A stretch of DNA of 64,000 nucleotides from Aristaeella hokkaidonensis (GCF_018128945.1 NZ_CP068393.1:2046001-2110000), one strand, 5' to 3'. Numbered from the stretch's first letter, positions 8,564 through 17,686 are shown. The notes: generated by a model from the letters alone, not told the origin. Made by a program: numbers and translations.

Positions 8564-8564
8564 G

Positions 8565-9770
8565 TCAGGCGCCCTCCCTCAGTGTGCTGCCCGGGTCCAC
8601 CCGGCTCAGCTTCGACGCCGTATGCAGGCTTGCCGCGCATCCGGCAGCCACCGTGACCGCGATTGCCAGGACCGCGAATACCGCGGTTGTTCCGGCTGAC
8701 GGGGCCAGGTAAGGCAGCTTCAGGCTGGTTTCAATCAGCGTGGTAAAGGGGAATACCAGCACCGCGCCGAGCAGCACGCCGCAAAGCGCCCCTGCCAGGC
8801 TGCACAGGGCCGTTTCCTTCAGGATCATTCCGGAAAGCATTTTCCGGCTCATCCCCACCAGGCGGTAAACCGCCAGTTCCCGCCGCCGTTCATTCACCAT
8901 CATGGAGAAGGCAATAAACAGGATCGCCAGTGCCAGGATCCAGACCGCGGCGATCAGGATCGCCACCGTTCTGGATACCCCGCCCAGGCTGTCCGATACT
9001 TCTGTGATCATGCCGGTTGTCCGGACGGATGTCGCCTTCCGGATCTTTCCGTTCAGCCGGTTGTTGACCAGGCCGATATCCGCTCCCGGAACCGTCTTCA
9101 CGTAGATGGCGGATACCACCTCCGCGTCGTTTCCGGAATCAATTTTATGGCTGACGCCTTTTTCCTCCGCCGCCTGGAGCAGCGTATGGATTGTATTCAT
9201 GTTGCAGTACACCGCGGTATCCAGGCCGGTTCCGGTCGGCGCCAGTTTGGCCACCACCAGGCATTTCCGGTCGTAAATCCGGAAGTTATCGCCCACGTCC
9301 GTTCCCACGCGGCTGCCGACCACGATTTCCATATCGCCCAGCGGGCGGTTCAGGCTTTCGGCAATCCAGGGCTGCACCACAAAGTCGTTTTCCGGATCAA
9401 AGCCGATGATCTGTACCTTCACGGAGCAGCAGTCCGCCTTCATGGAGGAAAGGAAAATCTGGGCGGATGCTTTCTGCACTCCCTCTGTTTCCTTCACCTT
9501 GTCCAGTGCGGAAGCGTCCATATAGAAGGTACCGATGGTTCCCTGCAGCAGCATGTTCTTCAGGCTGGATTTGGATTCAGCCTCCGCCGGAACCACAATG
9601 ATATCCGCACCCAGGCGATTTTCCATGCTGCCGAGTCCCCGGCGAAGGGATGAAACCACCAGCGTCCCCGCAAAAACAGATAAAGCAAGGAAAGCCGTCA
9701 GCAGGATCAGCGCTGTGGTTCTTCCCGGTTTTCTTGTCAGGTTCCGGATCACCGGAGAAAAGCGCTTCAT
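8565..9770 (-). CDS. FtsX/MacB-type ABC permease of iron cluster
   Basis: A 401-aa protein: one N-terminal membrane helix (residues 15-37), a large extracytoplasmic MacB-type domain, then three C-terminal helices with an RRRELAVYRLVG coupling motif. The ATG at 9770 overlaps the DUF4418 stop (ATGA). The longer frame from 9899 would overlap DUF4418 and is rejected. Pairs with the ATPase at 7856-8563. No FMN-binding insertion is seen here, unlike the permease at 11036-12496. Confidence 0.85.
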   Translation of the reverse strand: MKRFSPVIRNLTRKPGRTTALILLTAFLALSVFAGTLVVSSLRRGLGSMENRLGADIIVVPAEAESKSSLKNMLLQGTIGTFYMDASALDKVKETEGVQKASAQIFLSSMKADCCSVKVQIIGFDPENDFVVQPWIAESLNRPLGDMEIVVGSRVGTDVGDNFRIYDRKCLVVAKLAPTGTGLDTAVYCNMNTIHTLLQAAEEKGVSHKIDSGNDAEVVSAIYVKTVPGADIGLVNNRLNGKIRKATSVRTTGMITEVSDSLGGVSRTVAILIAAVWILALAILFIAFSMMVNERRRELAVYRLVGMSRKMLSGMILKETALCSLAGALCGVLLGAVLVFPFTTLIETSLKLPYLAPSAGTTAVFAVLAIAVTVAAGCAASLHTASKLSRVDPGSTLREGA

Positions 9771-10174
9771 CCCTTCATTCTCCTGCTCCTGCTCTGTTCC
9801 GAGATAATCCCGGTCAGCGATGTGATTGCCGCGGCGCCGGAAAGGATCATCACGGCCGGCTGCATCACCGCGCGGCAGTGCATCGTATCCATTTTGCAAA
9901 GGGGCATCAGGGTGCCGGGCAGCAGGATTCCTGCAACCGCGGCGCAGAAAGCCGCCGCAAACAGGATAATACGGATGCCGGGTTTGCGGATCAGCAGCGC
10001 CAGCAGTGCCAGGGCTGCCATCACGCAGCCGTCAATCAGGATTGCCCTGCCCGTTCCGGTGCAGGCTGCCGCGCTGCCGTCCGCATGGACGCAGGGGCCG
10101 ATTACAGTCACGGATCCCACGGCAATCAGCGCCGCGAGAACCAGAACCAGGATTGCGAATAAACTCTTTTTCAT
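9767..10174 (-). CDS. DUF4418 family membrane protein
   Basis: A 135-aa protein with four predicted membrane helices and conserved Cys/His positions (GPCVHADG, TMHCRAV), typical of DUF4418. Function unknown. It sits between the two ATPase-permease sets of the iron cluster, 12 bp after the ATPase at 10187 and overlapping the next permease by 4 bp. The Cys-His pairs on likely external loops could touch metal or a redox partner; this is speculation. Confidence 0.7.
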   Translation of the reverse strand: MKKSLFAILVLVLAALIAVGSVTVIGPCVHADGSAAACTGTGRAILIDGCVMAALALLALLIRKPGIRIILFAAAFCAAVAGILLPGTLMPLCKMDTMHCRAVMQPAVMILSGAAAITSLTGIISEQSRSRRMKG

Positions 10175-10186
10175 ATATACCTCTCT

Positions 10187-10894
10187 TCAGCCCTTTAACC
10201 TGGCCAGCCATTCCTTCTGCTGTTCATCAAAGTTTTCATTAATGACTTCCCGCGCCACCTTGCCGTGTTCCAGCACGATGGTGCGCTGTGCCGCTTCCGC
10301 CACCTCCGGGTCATGGGTCACGACGATCAGGGTCGTCCCCTCCGCGTGCAGGCGCGCAAACAGGTCCAGCACGATGTTCTCGTTCGCTTCGTCCAGGTTG
10401 CCCGTCGGTTCATCCGCCAGGATCAGCTCCGGATGGTTGATCAGCGCCCGGGCTACGCAGACCCGCTGCTGTTCGCCGCCGGACAGCTGGCTGGGCAGGT
10501 GATGCGCCCGTTCCCGCAGGCCGACCCGGCCCAGGGCTTCCAGCGCTTCCTGCTCATCCGGCATAGAGTGGTAATACTGGCTGACCATCACGTTCTCCAC
10601 GGCGGTCAGGTAATTGACCATGTGGAACTGCTGGAAGATCAGGCCGATCTTATCCCGGCGGATATCCGTCAGCTTCTTACTGCTCTCCCGGGCAATGTCA
10701 ACGCCGTCCAGCAGCACTTCTCCCAGCGTCGGTTTATCCATACAGCCGATGATATTCATCATCGTGCTCTTTCCTGAGCCGGAAGGTCCCATGATCGCGA
10801 CCCACTCACCCTTATCCACATGAATGCTCACGTTATCCAGGGCCTTCAGGTCACCATAGATCTTGGAAATGTTTTTTAATTCCAGAAGACTCAT
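10187..10894 (-). CDS. ABC transporter ATPase (LolD/MacB type) of iron cluster
   Basis: A 235-aa ATPase: Walker A GPSGSGKST, signature LSGGEQQR, Walker B LILADEPTGNLD, switch THD. It should energise the two FtsX-type permeases encoded just upstream (11036-12496 and 12500-13798). A 141-bp repeat-filled gap separates it from the nearer permease. It is a paralogue of the ATPase at 7856-8563. Confidence 0.88.
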   Translation of the reverse strand: MSLLELKNISKIYGDLKALDNVSIHVDKGEWVAIMGPSGSGKSTMMNIIGCMDKPTLGEVLLDGVDIARESSKKLTDIRRDKIGLIFQQFHMVNYLTAVENVMVSQYYHSMPDEQEALEALGRVGLRERAHHLPSQLSGGEQQRVCVARALINHPELILADEPTGNLDEANENIVLDLFARLHAEGTTLIVVTHDPEVAEAAQRTIVLEHGKVAREVINENFDEQQKEWLARLKG

Positions 10895-10914
10895 GTCTAC
10901 ACCCCTTTAATCAA

Positions 10915-11024
10915 TTCAGAATTAAGAAATCAGAATTCAGAATTATTACTCGCACGGTTGCTGTCTCAATTCAGGTTTAACCATTCATAATTATGAATTG
11001 TGAATTATGAATTATGAATTTGGT
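10915..11024. repeat. Period-7 repeat tracts (AATTCAG / AATTATG types)
   Basis: Two tracts of near-heptameric repeats flank a short unique stretch between the ATPase and permease genes of the iron cluster. Despite the insertion the genes remain colinear. Confidence 0.6.
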
Positions 11025-11035
11025 AAAAAACGAGT

Positions 11036-12496
11036 TTACTCGTCTTTTAACACAATCGCCGGGTCAATGGCAACCGCGCGCTTAATCGGCTGCAGGCAGC
11101 TCAGGGCCGCCACCGCGATGGATACGATAATTGCCGCGGGCAGCAGCAGCGGCTGGAAGGTGATGGAGGAACCAAACACGTTCACGCTCACCACCTGGGC
11201 AAACACAAAGCCCAGCAGGCCGCCCAGCAAGCCGCCCAGCAGGCCCAGGAACACGCCTTCACCCAGGAACTCTGCCCGGATGCTGCTGTCGGATGCGCCC
11301 AGCGCCTTCCGCAGGCCGATCTCCCGGCGCCGTTCTGAAACAACCGCCATCATGGTGGTGGATACGCAGATCATGGTCAGCACCAGCACCACCGCGGTTA
11401 CCAGGAATACCAGGCTCTGCAGTTTTCCCAGCACGGCGGTTTCCGAACGCGTTACCCGCTTCACCAGCCGGGCCTTGATACCGTCCTGCTCCTCCGTAAT
11501 CCGGTTCACGTAGGCTTCCAGTTCCTCCGCCGAGGCGCTTACGCTCAGCTCCGCCACGTCCACCTTATCCTCGCCTGTCAGGTTCGCCATATCCTCCAGG
11601 CTCATGAACACATAGGCTTCTTCTTCGCCGCCCGTGGTCAGGATGCCGGAGACAGTGCATTTCACCGTCCGGGCTGTGGCCCTGTTTTCCGCGTTCCGGG
11701 CGGTGTTCAGGGCGTCCACCACCGCCGTGGAGGTCACCGTGGCGCCGCTGAGCGCGTCCACGTCCTGCCCCAGGGTCAGCGGCAGCGTCTTGCCGATAAA
11801 CTGGGCATTGAAGGCTTCGTCCGTCTGGGCCAGGCCGCCGATTTCCGGCGTCTGGGTTCCCGCGTCAACGGTCATGGAGGCAATCCTGGATTCATCGTCC
11901 AGCTTCACCGTCACATAGACCTTTCCGCCGCTCCAGCCTTCCGCGCTGCCGGTCAGCACCGTGCCGGGCTTCCGGTCCTCTTCCGGATCGCTTTCCGTTT
12001 CACTCGCCAAAGGCTGCCAGGTCAGTTCCATGCCCGACCCGATCCTTACGCCGATCGTCTCTGCGATTTCCTTGCCCACCAGCACTTCCCGGGGATTCTC
12101 CGGATACCGGCCGTCCACGCTGAAGTAGGGGCTTGTTTTTGTAATCTGGCTGAAGTCCGTGCCCGCCGCCGTAAAAGACTGCTGGCGCGTGGTCATGTCC
12201 ACCCGCACGTAGCGGTAGGGCGCCGCGCCCACCAGCTGGTCCGCGTCAATGGTTTTCAGTGCCTCATCCAGTTCCCCGGCTGTCATGCTCTTTCCCTCAT
12301 CCGCAAGCAGCAGCATATTCGCGCCGAAGGAGCGGAACTGGGCGCCCATCTGCCGGGGTACGTCCACATATATCGTCACCAGGCCAGCCAGGATTGTCGC
12401 GCCGATGCCGATGGACAGCAGCGCGATCAGCATCCGGCTCCGCCGCCGGAGCAGCGAGGCGGTGATCATTCTCAGGAACATTCTGCGTCTTGTCAT
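11036..12496 (-). CDS. FtsX/MacB-type permease with inserted FMN-binding domain
   Basis: A 486-aa permease: N-terminal helix (about 22-42), extracytoplasmic domain, then three C-terminal helices (about 362-385, 413-437, 450-470) with the coupling motif RRREIGLRKALG. Residues about 183-268 form an FMN_bind (RnfG/NqrC-type) domain: GGKVYVTVKLDDESRIASMT, then the flavinylation motif DALSGAT (247-253) followed by VTS. Thr253 is the expected FMN acceptor for an ApbE-type transferase. No ApbE is encoded in the window. A covalently bound flavin on the outer face suggests electron transfer, for example ferric reduction during uptake; this is inferred. Three bp separate it from the preceding permease. 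Confidence 0.85.
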   Translation of the reverse strand: MTRRRMFLRMITASLLRRRSRMLIALLSIGIGATILAGLVTIYVDVPRQMGAQFRSFGANMLLLADEGKSMTAGELDEALKTIDADQLVGAAPYRYVRVDMTTRQQSFTAAGTDFSQITKTSPYFSVDGRYPENPREVLVGKEIAETIGVRIGSGMELTWQPLASETESDPEEDRKPGTVLTGSAEGWSGGKVYVTVKLDDESRIASMTVDAGTQTPEIGGLAQTDEAFNAQFIGKTLPLTLGQDVDALSGATVTSTAVVDALNTARNAENRATARTVKCTVSGILTTGGEEEAYVFMSLEDMANLTGEDKVDVAELSVSASAEELEAYVNRITEEQDGIKARLVKRVTRSETAVLGKLQSLVFLVTAVVLVLTMICVSTTMMAVVSERRREIGLRKALGASDSSIRAEFLGEGVFLGLLGGLLGGLLGFVFAQVVSVNVFGSSITFQPLLLPAAIIVSIAVAALSCLQPIKRAVAIDPAIVLKDE

Positions 12497-12499
12497 CGT

Positions 12500-13798
12500 T
12501 CAGTGACCTCCATGCAGCACTTCGGCCGGCTTCAGCCTGAGCACCGTCCGGATCGCCGGCAGGCTGCCCGCCAGCGTCACCAGAGCCACCAGGCCCGCCA
12601 CGATCGGCACCACCGCCGGTTTCATTTCCACCGCCGCGCCGAATACGCTCCGGCCGATCAGCTGGGCAAATCCGAAGCCCATAAAGTATCCTGCCGCGCC
12701 GCCGATCAGCGCCGTGACCAGGATTTCCGTCATGATAACGCCCGTGATGGAATGATCCCGCGCGCCGATAGCCTTCAGCAGGCCGATCTCCTTTGCCCGT
12801 TCCATCACGCTGGCTGTCACCAGGTTGCTGATGCCCAGGGCGGAACCGATCAGGCTCAGCGCCGTAATCAAGATCATCAGCAGCTGTGTCTTTTCCAGCA
12901 CGGCGCCTTCGCCCTCCGCCACCTTGCGGACCGCGGCGGCCACGGATCCGGGAATCGCTTCCTGGATCTGGTAGCAGATCGCGCTCACATAAGCCGTGCA
13001 GTACCAGGTTTCATAGTCCCGGCCGGACAATGCCGCCGGATTCCTGGCCGCCCGGCGGGCCAGCTCGTTGTCCGGGGTGGTGATGGCGGAAACCTCTACC
13101 GAGGCCACCTTGCCTTCCCGTCCGGTCAGCTCCTGCACCAGGGCCAGCGTGCCGAAGATCTGTTCATCCTCGTCTCCGCCCGCGTCATAGATACCGGCCA
13201 CCGTCACGGTCTTTTCACCCTTGCTGCCCTGCAGCGTCACCGTGTCGCCGGCTTTCCAGCCCTGGGCCTGGGCCACCGTCATACCGGCCATGATTTCCGT
13301 GTTCGCGTTCTCGTCCTTTTCATCCAGCCAGCGTCCGTCCGTCACGTCCCACCAGGAGCGCATGCCGACCACGCCGGCGTCCAGCTCCTCGCCCGTGGGC
13401 AGGGACAGGTGATGGTTGAACCAGCTTCCGTTCAGTTTGACCGCGCTGCCGTCCGGCAGTACGGCCTGGGTATCCAGGAACGGCGCGAAGTCCACGATAT
13501 TGAACGCCCAGAAGATCGTCTTGATCTTGCCCAGGTCATCCTCCTTCAGCCAGGCGGTGTTCAGTTCTTCCCCGCCTTCGCCCACGTCATAAATATCGGA
13601 CAGAAGGGAGGAATCCTTCGGCTTCACCACAATGTTGGCGCCGTAATTCTTCAGTTCCTGGTTGACCTTGTCTCCCACGTCCATCATAACGTTCAGCATG
13701 CCCGTAGCCAGGCTGGCGCCCAGCGCAATCGTAAACGCGATCAGCAGCATTTTCCCTTTCTGATGGAACAATACGCCGCGAATCATCCGCAACAGCAT
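12500..13798 (-). CDS. FtsX/MacB-type ABC permease of iron cluster
   Basis: A 432-aa permease with an N-terminal helix (residues 16-38), a MacB-like periplasmic core and three C-terminal helices. The conserved ERAKEIGLLKAIGA motif contacts the ATPase. It lacks the FMN motif of its neighbour. Located after the DUF2318 gene and followed 3 bp later by the FMN-domain permease, with which it likely forms a heterodimer served by the ATPase at 10187-10894. Confidence 0.87.
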   Translation of the reverse strand: MLLRMIRGVLFHQKGKMLLIAFTIALGASLATGMLNVMMDVGDKVNQELKNYGANIVVKPKDSSLLSDIYDVGEGGEELNTAWLKEDDLGKIKTIFWAFNIVDFAPFLDTQAVLPDGSAVKLNGSWFNHHLSLPTGEELDAGVVGMRSWWDVTDGRWLDEKDENANTEIMAGMTVAQAQGWKAGDTVTLQGSKGEKTVTVAGIYDAGGDEDEQIFGTLALVQELTGREGKVASVEVSAITTPDNELARRAARNPAALSGRDYETWYCTAYVSAICYQIQEAIPGSVAAAVRKVAEGEGAVLEKTQLLMILITALSLIGSALGISNLVTASVMERAKEIGLLKAIGARDHSITGVIMTEILVTALIGGAAGYFMGFGFAQLIGRSVFGAAVEMKPAVVPIVAGLVALVTLAGSLPAIRTVLRLKPAEVLHGGH

Positions 13799-13852
13799 TT
13801 CTTTTCCTCCTGTATTATCAGGCCATCATTCCCTCAGGGGAATGAAGTTTTA

Positions 13853-13880
13853 ATTATGAATTATGAATTATGAATTCTTA
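13853..13880. repeat. Period-7 repeat tract (AATTATG type)
   Basis: Three to four tandem AATTATG units between the DUF2318 gene and the permease gene. Confidence 0.6.
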
Positions 13881-13881
13881 A

Positions 13882-15171
13882 TTACCGAAACTCCTTTTCG
13901 CCGGATAATAAATCTTCAAGTCGGAAGACCAGGTTCCCGTCTCCCACCTCATACGCCAGCGGAATCGGGTTGCAGCCGCCTTTGAAGCCGATGGTATTGA
14001 TGTTCATAACAACGTCGCAGCGTTTGCAAACCACCTGGCTGCCCCGCTCGTAATAGCCCGCGCTGCCGCAGACCTCACAGGCGTCAAAGCCGACGCCGTA
14101 GGTGGCGGAGTTGGGTTTCTTCACCACGATCCAGCGGATGGTTACGTTCCGCTCCGTTGTGTATTCAAACCGGTGCAGGTGGCCGTCGTTGACACTTTCT
14201 GCGGAAACCAGGATCCTGTCCCCGTCCACGGTATAGGTTTCCGGGGCGGAAAGCACCACTTCCCGGGTGTCATAAGCCTTCACCACGGTCAGCGTCAGCA
14301 CGAACAGCAGGATCATCACCAGCGTGGCAATCGCCAGCCGCCGGCGTTTCCGGTTTCCGGCACGGAGCTTGCGCAGCTGTGCCGCGTGCTCATAGGGTTC
14401 CGTCACCCTGGTGTTCTCCAGCAGGAACAGCAGAGCCAGAAGGGCTGCCAGCGCCGCGATGATCCAGATAAAGATCATGGCATTGGTCGCCGTCCACATG
14501 GCAAAGGAGCCGATCCAGCCGTACTGGGCTTCGGTATATTTCACAGACCAGCCCAGCCATTTGGCCCGGCTGATCCACGGAACAAAGAACCGTCCCAGGC
14601 AGTAGACCGCGTAAATCAGGACGCCTGCGCGGAGCACCCGCCGCGGCACAGCGCCCTTCCGGATATGTACAGCGCATCCGTACAGGAGGCGCGAATAGAC
14701 GAACAGCAGAAGAAGCGCCAGCGCCCAGCCGCCCAGCCGCTCCATGTAGTAAGCTGAGAAGAAGCCGTTGCCCATGGTGTTGAAACTGAAGGGATACAGC
14801 AGCACCGTCGGCAGCCGGAAGAAGATCATTCCCGCGGAGACCGCGGCTCCGCAAAGGATCAGGCAGATCCCGCCCGCAGCCGGCTTCTTTCCTTCCTTCC
14901 GGCCCAGGAACAGGGACAACATGAAAAATGCCACTATGAAAGCCATCAGATAAGCGTAGGTCCAATGGTTCCAGTGACTGGATATGATTTTATTGGTGGT
15001 CTGTTTCACAACGGCCAGCGCCGTGCCAGCAGCAACTCCGGCGATCAGGCCGATCACGTGCCCCCGGCGTCCTGTCCGGCCGTACAGCCTTCCCAGGAAC
15101 GCGTGCATCAGCGTTGTAATTGTCACTGTGTAAAACAGGTCCTGTATAACACTCCAGAGATAATACAGCAA
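13882..15171 (-). CDS. DUF2318 Fe-S-type membrane protein of iron uptake cluster
   Basis: A 429-aa protein with about seven to eight membrane helices in the first 300 residues and a C-terminal DUF2318 domain: CEVCGSAGYY, then CKRCDVV and a G-G-C-N-P-I-P-L segment. Homologues sit beside FTR1 and P19 in Campylobacter and Yersinia iron clusters. The Cys-rich domain is thought to be redox or metal active. The start is a TTG at 15171 with a strong ribosome site (GGAGGG, 7-nt spacing); no better ATG is nearby. A 35-nt palindrome lies between this gene and P19. Confidence 0.88.
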   Translation of the reverse strand: MLYYLWSVIQDLFYTVTITTLMHAFLGRLYGRTGRRGHVIGLIAGVAAGTALAVVKQTTNKIISSHWNHWTYAYLMAFIVAFFMLSLFLGRKEGKKPAAGGICLILCGAAVSAGMIFFRLPTVLLYPFSFNTMGNGFFSAYYMERLGGWALALLLLFVYSRLLYGCAVHIRKGAVPRRVLRAGVLIYAVYCLGRFFVPWISRAKWLGWSVKYTEAQYGWIGSFAMWTATNAMIFIWIIAALAALLALLFLLENTRVTEPYEHAAQLRKLRAGNRKRRRLAIATLVMILLFVLTLTVVKAYDTREVVLSAPETYTVDGDRILVSAESVNDGHLHRFEYTTERNVTIRWIVVKKPNSATYGVGFDACEVCGSAGYYERGSQVVCKRCDVVMNINTIGFKGGCNPIPLAYEVGDGNLVFRLEDLLSGEKEFR

Positions 15172-15198
15172 GTTTATGCCCTCCAGACAGCTGAATAT

Positions 15199-15233
15199 AC
15201 CGGCGCAGGATCCCCCGCGGATCCCGCGCCGGT
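15199..15233. other. Intergenic hairpin between P19 and DUF2318 genes
   Basis: A near-perfect GC-rich palindrome (arms ACCGGCGC/GCGCCGGT plus inner GGATCC pairing) without a T-run. It likely sets 3-prime ends or stabilises the upstream fetP message within the operon. Confidence 0.5.
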
Positions 15234-15262
15234 CGTCGCAAAGTCTTCAGTTCAGGGGTTAA

Positions 15263-15820
15263 TTACCACTGCTTGACAAACTTCCAGCCGGTCCAGGTCG
15301 CTTCCAGGGGCTCGGTCCAGAAACCGTCCTTGGCGTCGACGCCGGTCTCGGAGTCAACATGCAGCAGGTAGCCGTTCTCAGCCGGGCTCTTGATGTACAG
15401 GGTGATGCTGTACTCGCCGTCAGCCAGCTTGATGTTGTTGCCGTAGTGGGGGCCGTCAGAAGCCGCCATGGGCATCATGGAACCGGAGGTCACTTCTTTG
15501 CCTTCGGTGTCACGGATCACGAAATCAATGGTCAGGTAGGGAACCCACTGGTCCACCGGGAAAGCATAACCGTTCTCGTTGGCGGTCAGGTCCACTTCGA
15601 TATGCAGGTCCGTATTTTCCTTGGCGGTAGCCTGGTCAACGGGAGCCATATCCACGGGCTGGAAGTAAACCATAGCCATGGTCATGAAGCCAACTTCCTG
15701 TTCGCCTTCAACGCCCAGTTCGAATTCATCGAAACCAGCTTCTTCGTCTTCTGCCATCGCGACAGCAGACAGGGAGAACAGCATCATAGCAGCCAGAACC
15801 AGAGAAAGCAGTTTTTTCAT
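15263..15820 (-). CDS. fetP: P19/FetP family periplasmic-type iron-binding protein
   Basis: A 185-aa secreted protein with a signal peptide ending near AVAMAED. The family hallmarks are clear: VYFQPVDM near the mature N-terminus, LHIEVDL, WVPYLTIDF, and MPMAASDGPHYGNN, which supplies the His/Met metal ligands in P19 proteins. P19 (Campylobacter) and FetP (E. coli) bind Cu and Fe and hand iron to an FTR1-type permease. It lies 88 bp after the FTR1 gene, with ribosome site AAAGGAGG. In a Gram-positive host it would work in the cell-wall space; no lipobox is evident. Confidence 0.9.
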   Translation of the reverse strand: MKKLLSLVLAAMMLFSLSAVAMAEDEEAGFDEFELGVEGEQEVGFMTMAMVYFQPVDMAPVDQATAKENTDLHIEVDLTANENGYAFPVDQWVPYLTIDFVIRDTEGKEVTSGSMMPMAASDGPHYGNNIKLADGEYSITLYIKSPAENGYLLHVDSETGVDAKDGFWTEPLEATWTGWKFVKQW

Positions 15821-15875
15821 TTTGGGGGATCCTCCTTTAATAACAGTCCTTTATAGGGGATTTGGTATTCTTCAT

Positions 15876-15896
15876 CGCGGTGCGCGGGGCACCGCG
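15876..15896. other. Intergenic hairpin between FTR1 and P19 genes
   Basis: Arms CGCGGTGC (15876-15883) and GCACCGCG (15889-15896) form an 8-bp stem with a 5-nt loop. On the minus strand no T-run follows, so it is more likely an mRNA processing or stability element than a terminator. Confidence 0.45.
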
Positions 15897-15908
15897 CGAA
15901 AAATCTGA

Positions 15909-17654
15909 TTAATGGGCGGCCGTCAGTTCCTTGCGCTGGGCTTCCAGCCGGCCGCGGTAATGGGCGACCATGAAGGTGATCAGCAGGATCACCGCCAGGA
16001 TCAGCTGCGGCACCAGGGTCTCCAGGTACGGATAGATGCCGAAGATCTGGATCACGTCGTTTTCCGGAATGCCGGGCACGCGGAGCGTCAGGTCAAACAG
16101 GTTGCCTTCCGCCAGTTCCTTGATGCCGCTTCCCAGGAAGCTGACGCACATCACAGCCATGAGGATGCTGGTGGCGGTGAAGAACACCTTGATCGGCAGT
16201 TTAATGGAAAGCTTTGTAATGGCCAGGTAGACAAACACCAGGATTACCACGCCCGCACCGAAACCGGCCCAGACCATGCCTGCGTTTCCTTCCTGCAGCA
16301 TCGGCTGGTAGAACAGCACCACCTCGGCGCCTTCACGGAACACGGACAGGAACGCAGTAAACGCCAGGGTAAAGGCGGAGCGCTTTTCCACACCCGAGCG
16401 CACCTTGCTGTCGATATAGCCTGTCCATGCTGCCGCTTCCGCCTTGGAGATCATCCAGTTGGAAACGTAGAACAGGACGCATACCGCAATCAGGGCTGTG
16501 ATACCCTCGATCAGTTCCTGCGCCATACCGGCGCCGGCCACCGCCTGTTTCACAAAGTAGAGCACCGCCGCCGCGGCAAAGCTTGCCAGGATACCGGCCA
16601 GTGCGCCGATGTAGACGTTCTTCAGGCTCCTGCCGTTACCGCTCTTCACCAGGTAGGCGATGATCGCGGCAATAACCAGGATCGCTTCCAGGCCTTCCCG
16701 CACGATGATGCCGAAGGCGCCCAGGAAGGTCAGCCACTGCGGACTGTTCTGATCCGCTTCAGCCGTCTCCGCGGCGATTTCCTCAGCCGCAGGTTCCGCG
16801 GGGCCTTTTTCGGCGGCTGCCAGTTCGTCCAGCGTCTTTGCCTTCTTCAGCAGCACCTGCTTGGTTTTGTCGCTGGTCGTGCGGTATTTGTTCTTCTGGT
16901 ATTTTTCTTCTCCGGAGCTCACCAGGTTCCGCAGTTCTGTGAACTGCTTTTCCGTCTCCCGGCGGTCTTTCACACCCAGCTCCGTATAGATCTTATGGGA
17001 CAGGCCGGATTCTTCATATACGCTGTAGTAGGCGGTGTTCAGGTTGTCATCCGCCGCTTCAAAATCCTTGTCCAGGTAGGCCAGGTAGGCCGTATCAAGC
17101 AGTTCCTTTGTCAGGCTTGCGGCTTCATACCAGCTGGCGTATTTCGCGGCAGCGTTCGGGTCGGGGGAATACTCCGGATAGGGATCTGCGGAAACCAGCT
17201 CTCCGTTCTTGTAGAACTTGTTTTCGCTCTGGACGCCGCCCTGCTGCGCGGCCAGCTTGTTGCCGTCCTCCCGGATCATGGCCTTCAGCTTAAACAGGGC
17301 ACTGCGGACGGAAACGATGGTTTCCTGGTCCGTGTTTTCCTTCTTGACTGCCGCCTTGCAGGCGGAGAACTGCATCTCCACGGCGTTTTTACGCACACCG
17401 GAAATGTAGCTCATGGTCTGGCGTTCAAAGCCGGTGGTTTCATAAACGCGGAAGTAGGCGTCGTTCACGTTGTTGTACGCCGTTCCCGTATCCCCGGCCA
17501 GGTAATCCTCAAAAGCCGTATCCAGGTATTTATCGATTTCATCCGATGCGTCAGCCCAGCGCGTGCTGGTTCCCTCGCCCACGGCGGGAATCACCTGCGC
17601 CGCCAGGAACAGCATCAGCACCAGCCATAGCACCGGCCGAAGAACCCTCTTCAT
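15909..17654 (-). CDS. FTR1-family iron permease with duplicated extracellular domain
   Basis: A 581-aa protein (from the ATG at 17654, behind AGAGGAC): signal peptide, about 290 extracytoplasmic residues, then a seven-helix FTR1/EfeU/FetM permease. Both iron-coordinating motifs are present: REGLE at residues 319-323 and REGAE at 440-444. The outer part contains two related copies of a roughly 150-residue unit; compare YLDTAFEDYLAGDTGTAYNN with LLDTAYLAYLDKDFEAADDN. This gene leads the cluster FTR1-P19-DUF2318-permeases-ATPases. It shares a promoter region rich in TTAG-N6-CTAA boxes with a divergent AraC-type regulator. A TTG at 17678 is possible but lacks a ribosome site. Confidence 0.92.
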   Translation of the reverse strand: MKRVLRPVLWLVLMLFLAAQVIPAVGEGTSTRWADASDEIDKYLDTAFEDYLAGDTGTAYNNVNDAYFRVYETTGFERQTMSYISGVRKNAVEMQFSACKAAVKKENTDQETIVSVRSALFKLKAMIREDGNKLAAQQGGVQSENKFYKNGELVSADPYPEYSPDPNAAAKYASWYEAASLTKELLDTAYLAYLDKDFEAADDNLNTAYYSVYEESGLSHKIYTELGVKDRRETEKQFTELRNLVSSGEEKYQKNKYRTTSDKTKQVLLKKAKTLDELAAAEKGPAEPAAEEIAAETAEADQNSPQWLTFLGAFGIIVREGLEAILVIAAIIAYLVKSGNGRSLKNVYIGALAGILASFAAAAVLYFVKQAVAGAGMAQELIEGITALIAVCVLFYVSNWMISKAEAAAWTGYIDSKVRSGVEKRSAFTLAFTAFLSVFREGAEVVLFYQPMLQEGNAGMVWAGFGAGVVILVFVYLAITKLSIKLPIKVFFTATSILMAVMCVSFLGSGIKELAEGNLFDLTLRVPGIPENDVIQIFGIYPYLETLVPQLILAVILLITFMVAHYRGRLEAQRKELTAAH

Positions 17655-17686
17655 GCTGCCGTCCTCTTTCTTTTTCAATATTGCTG

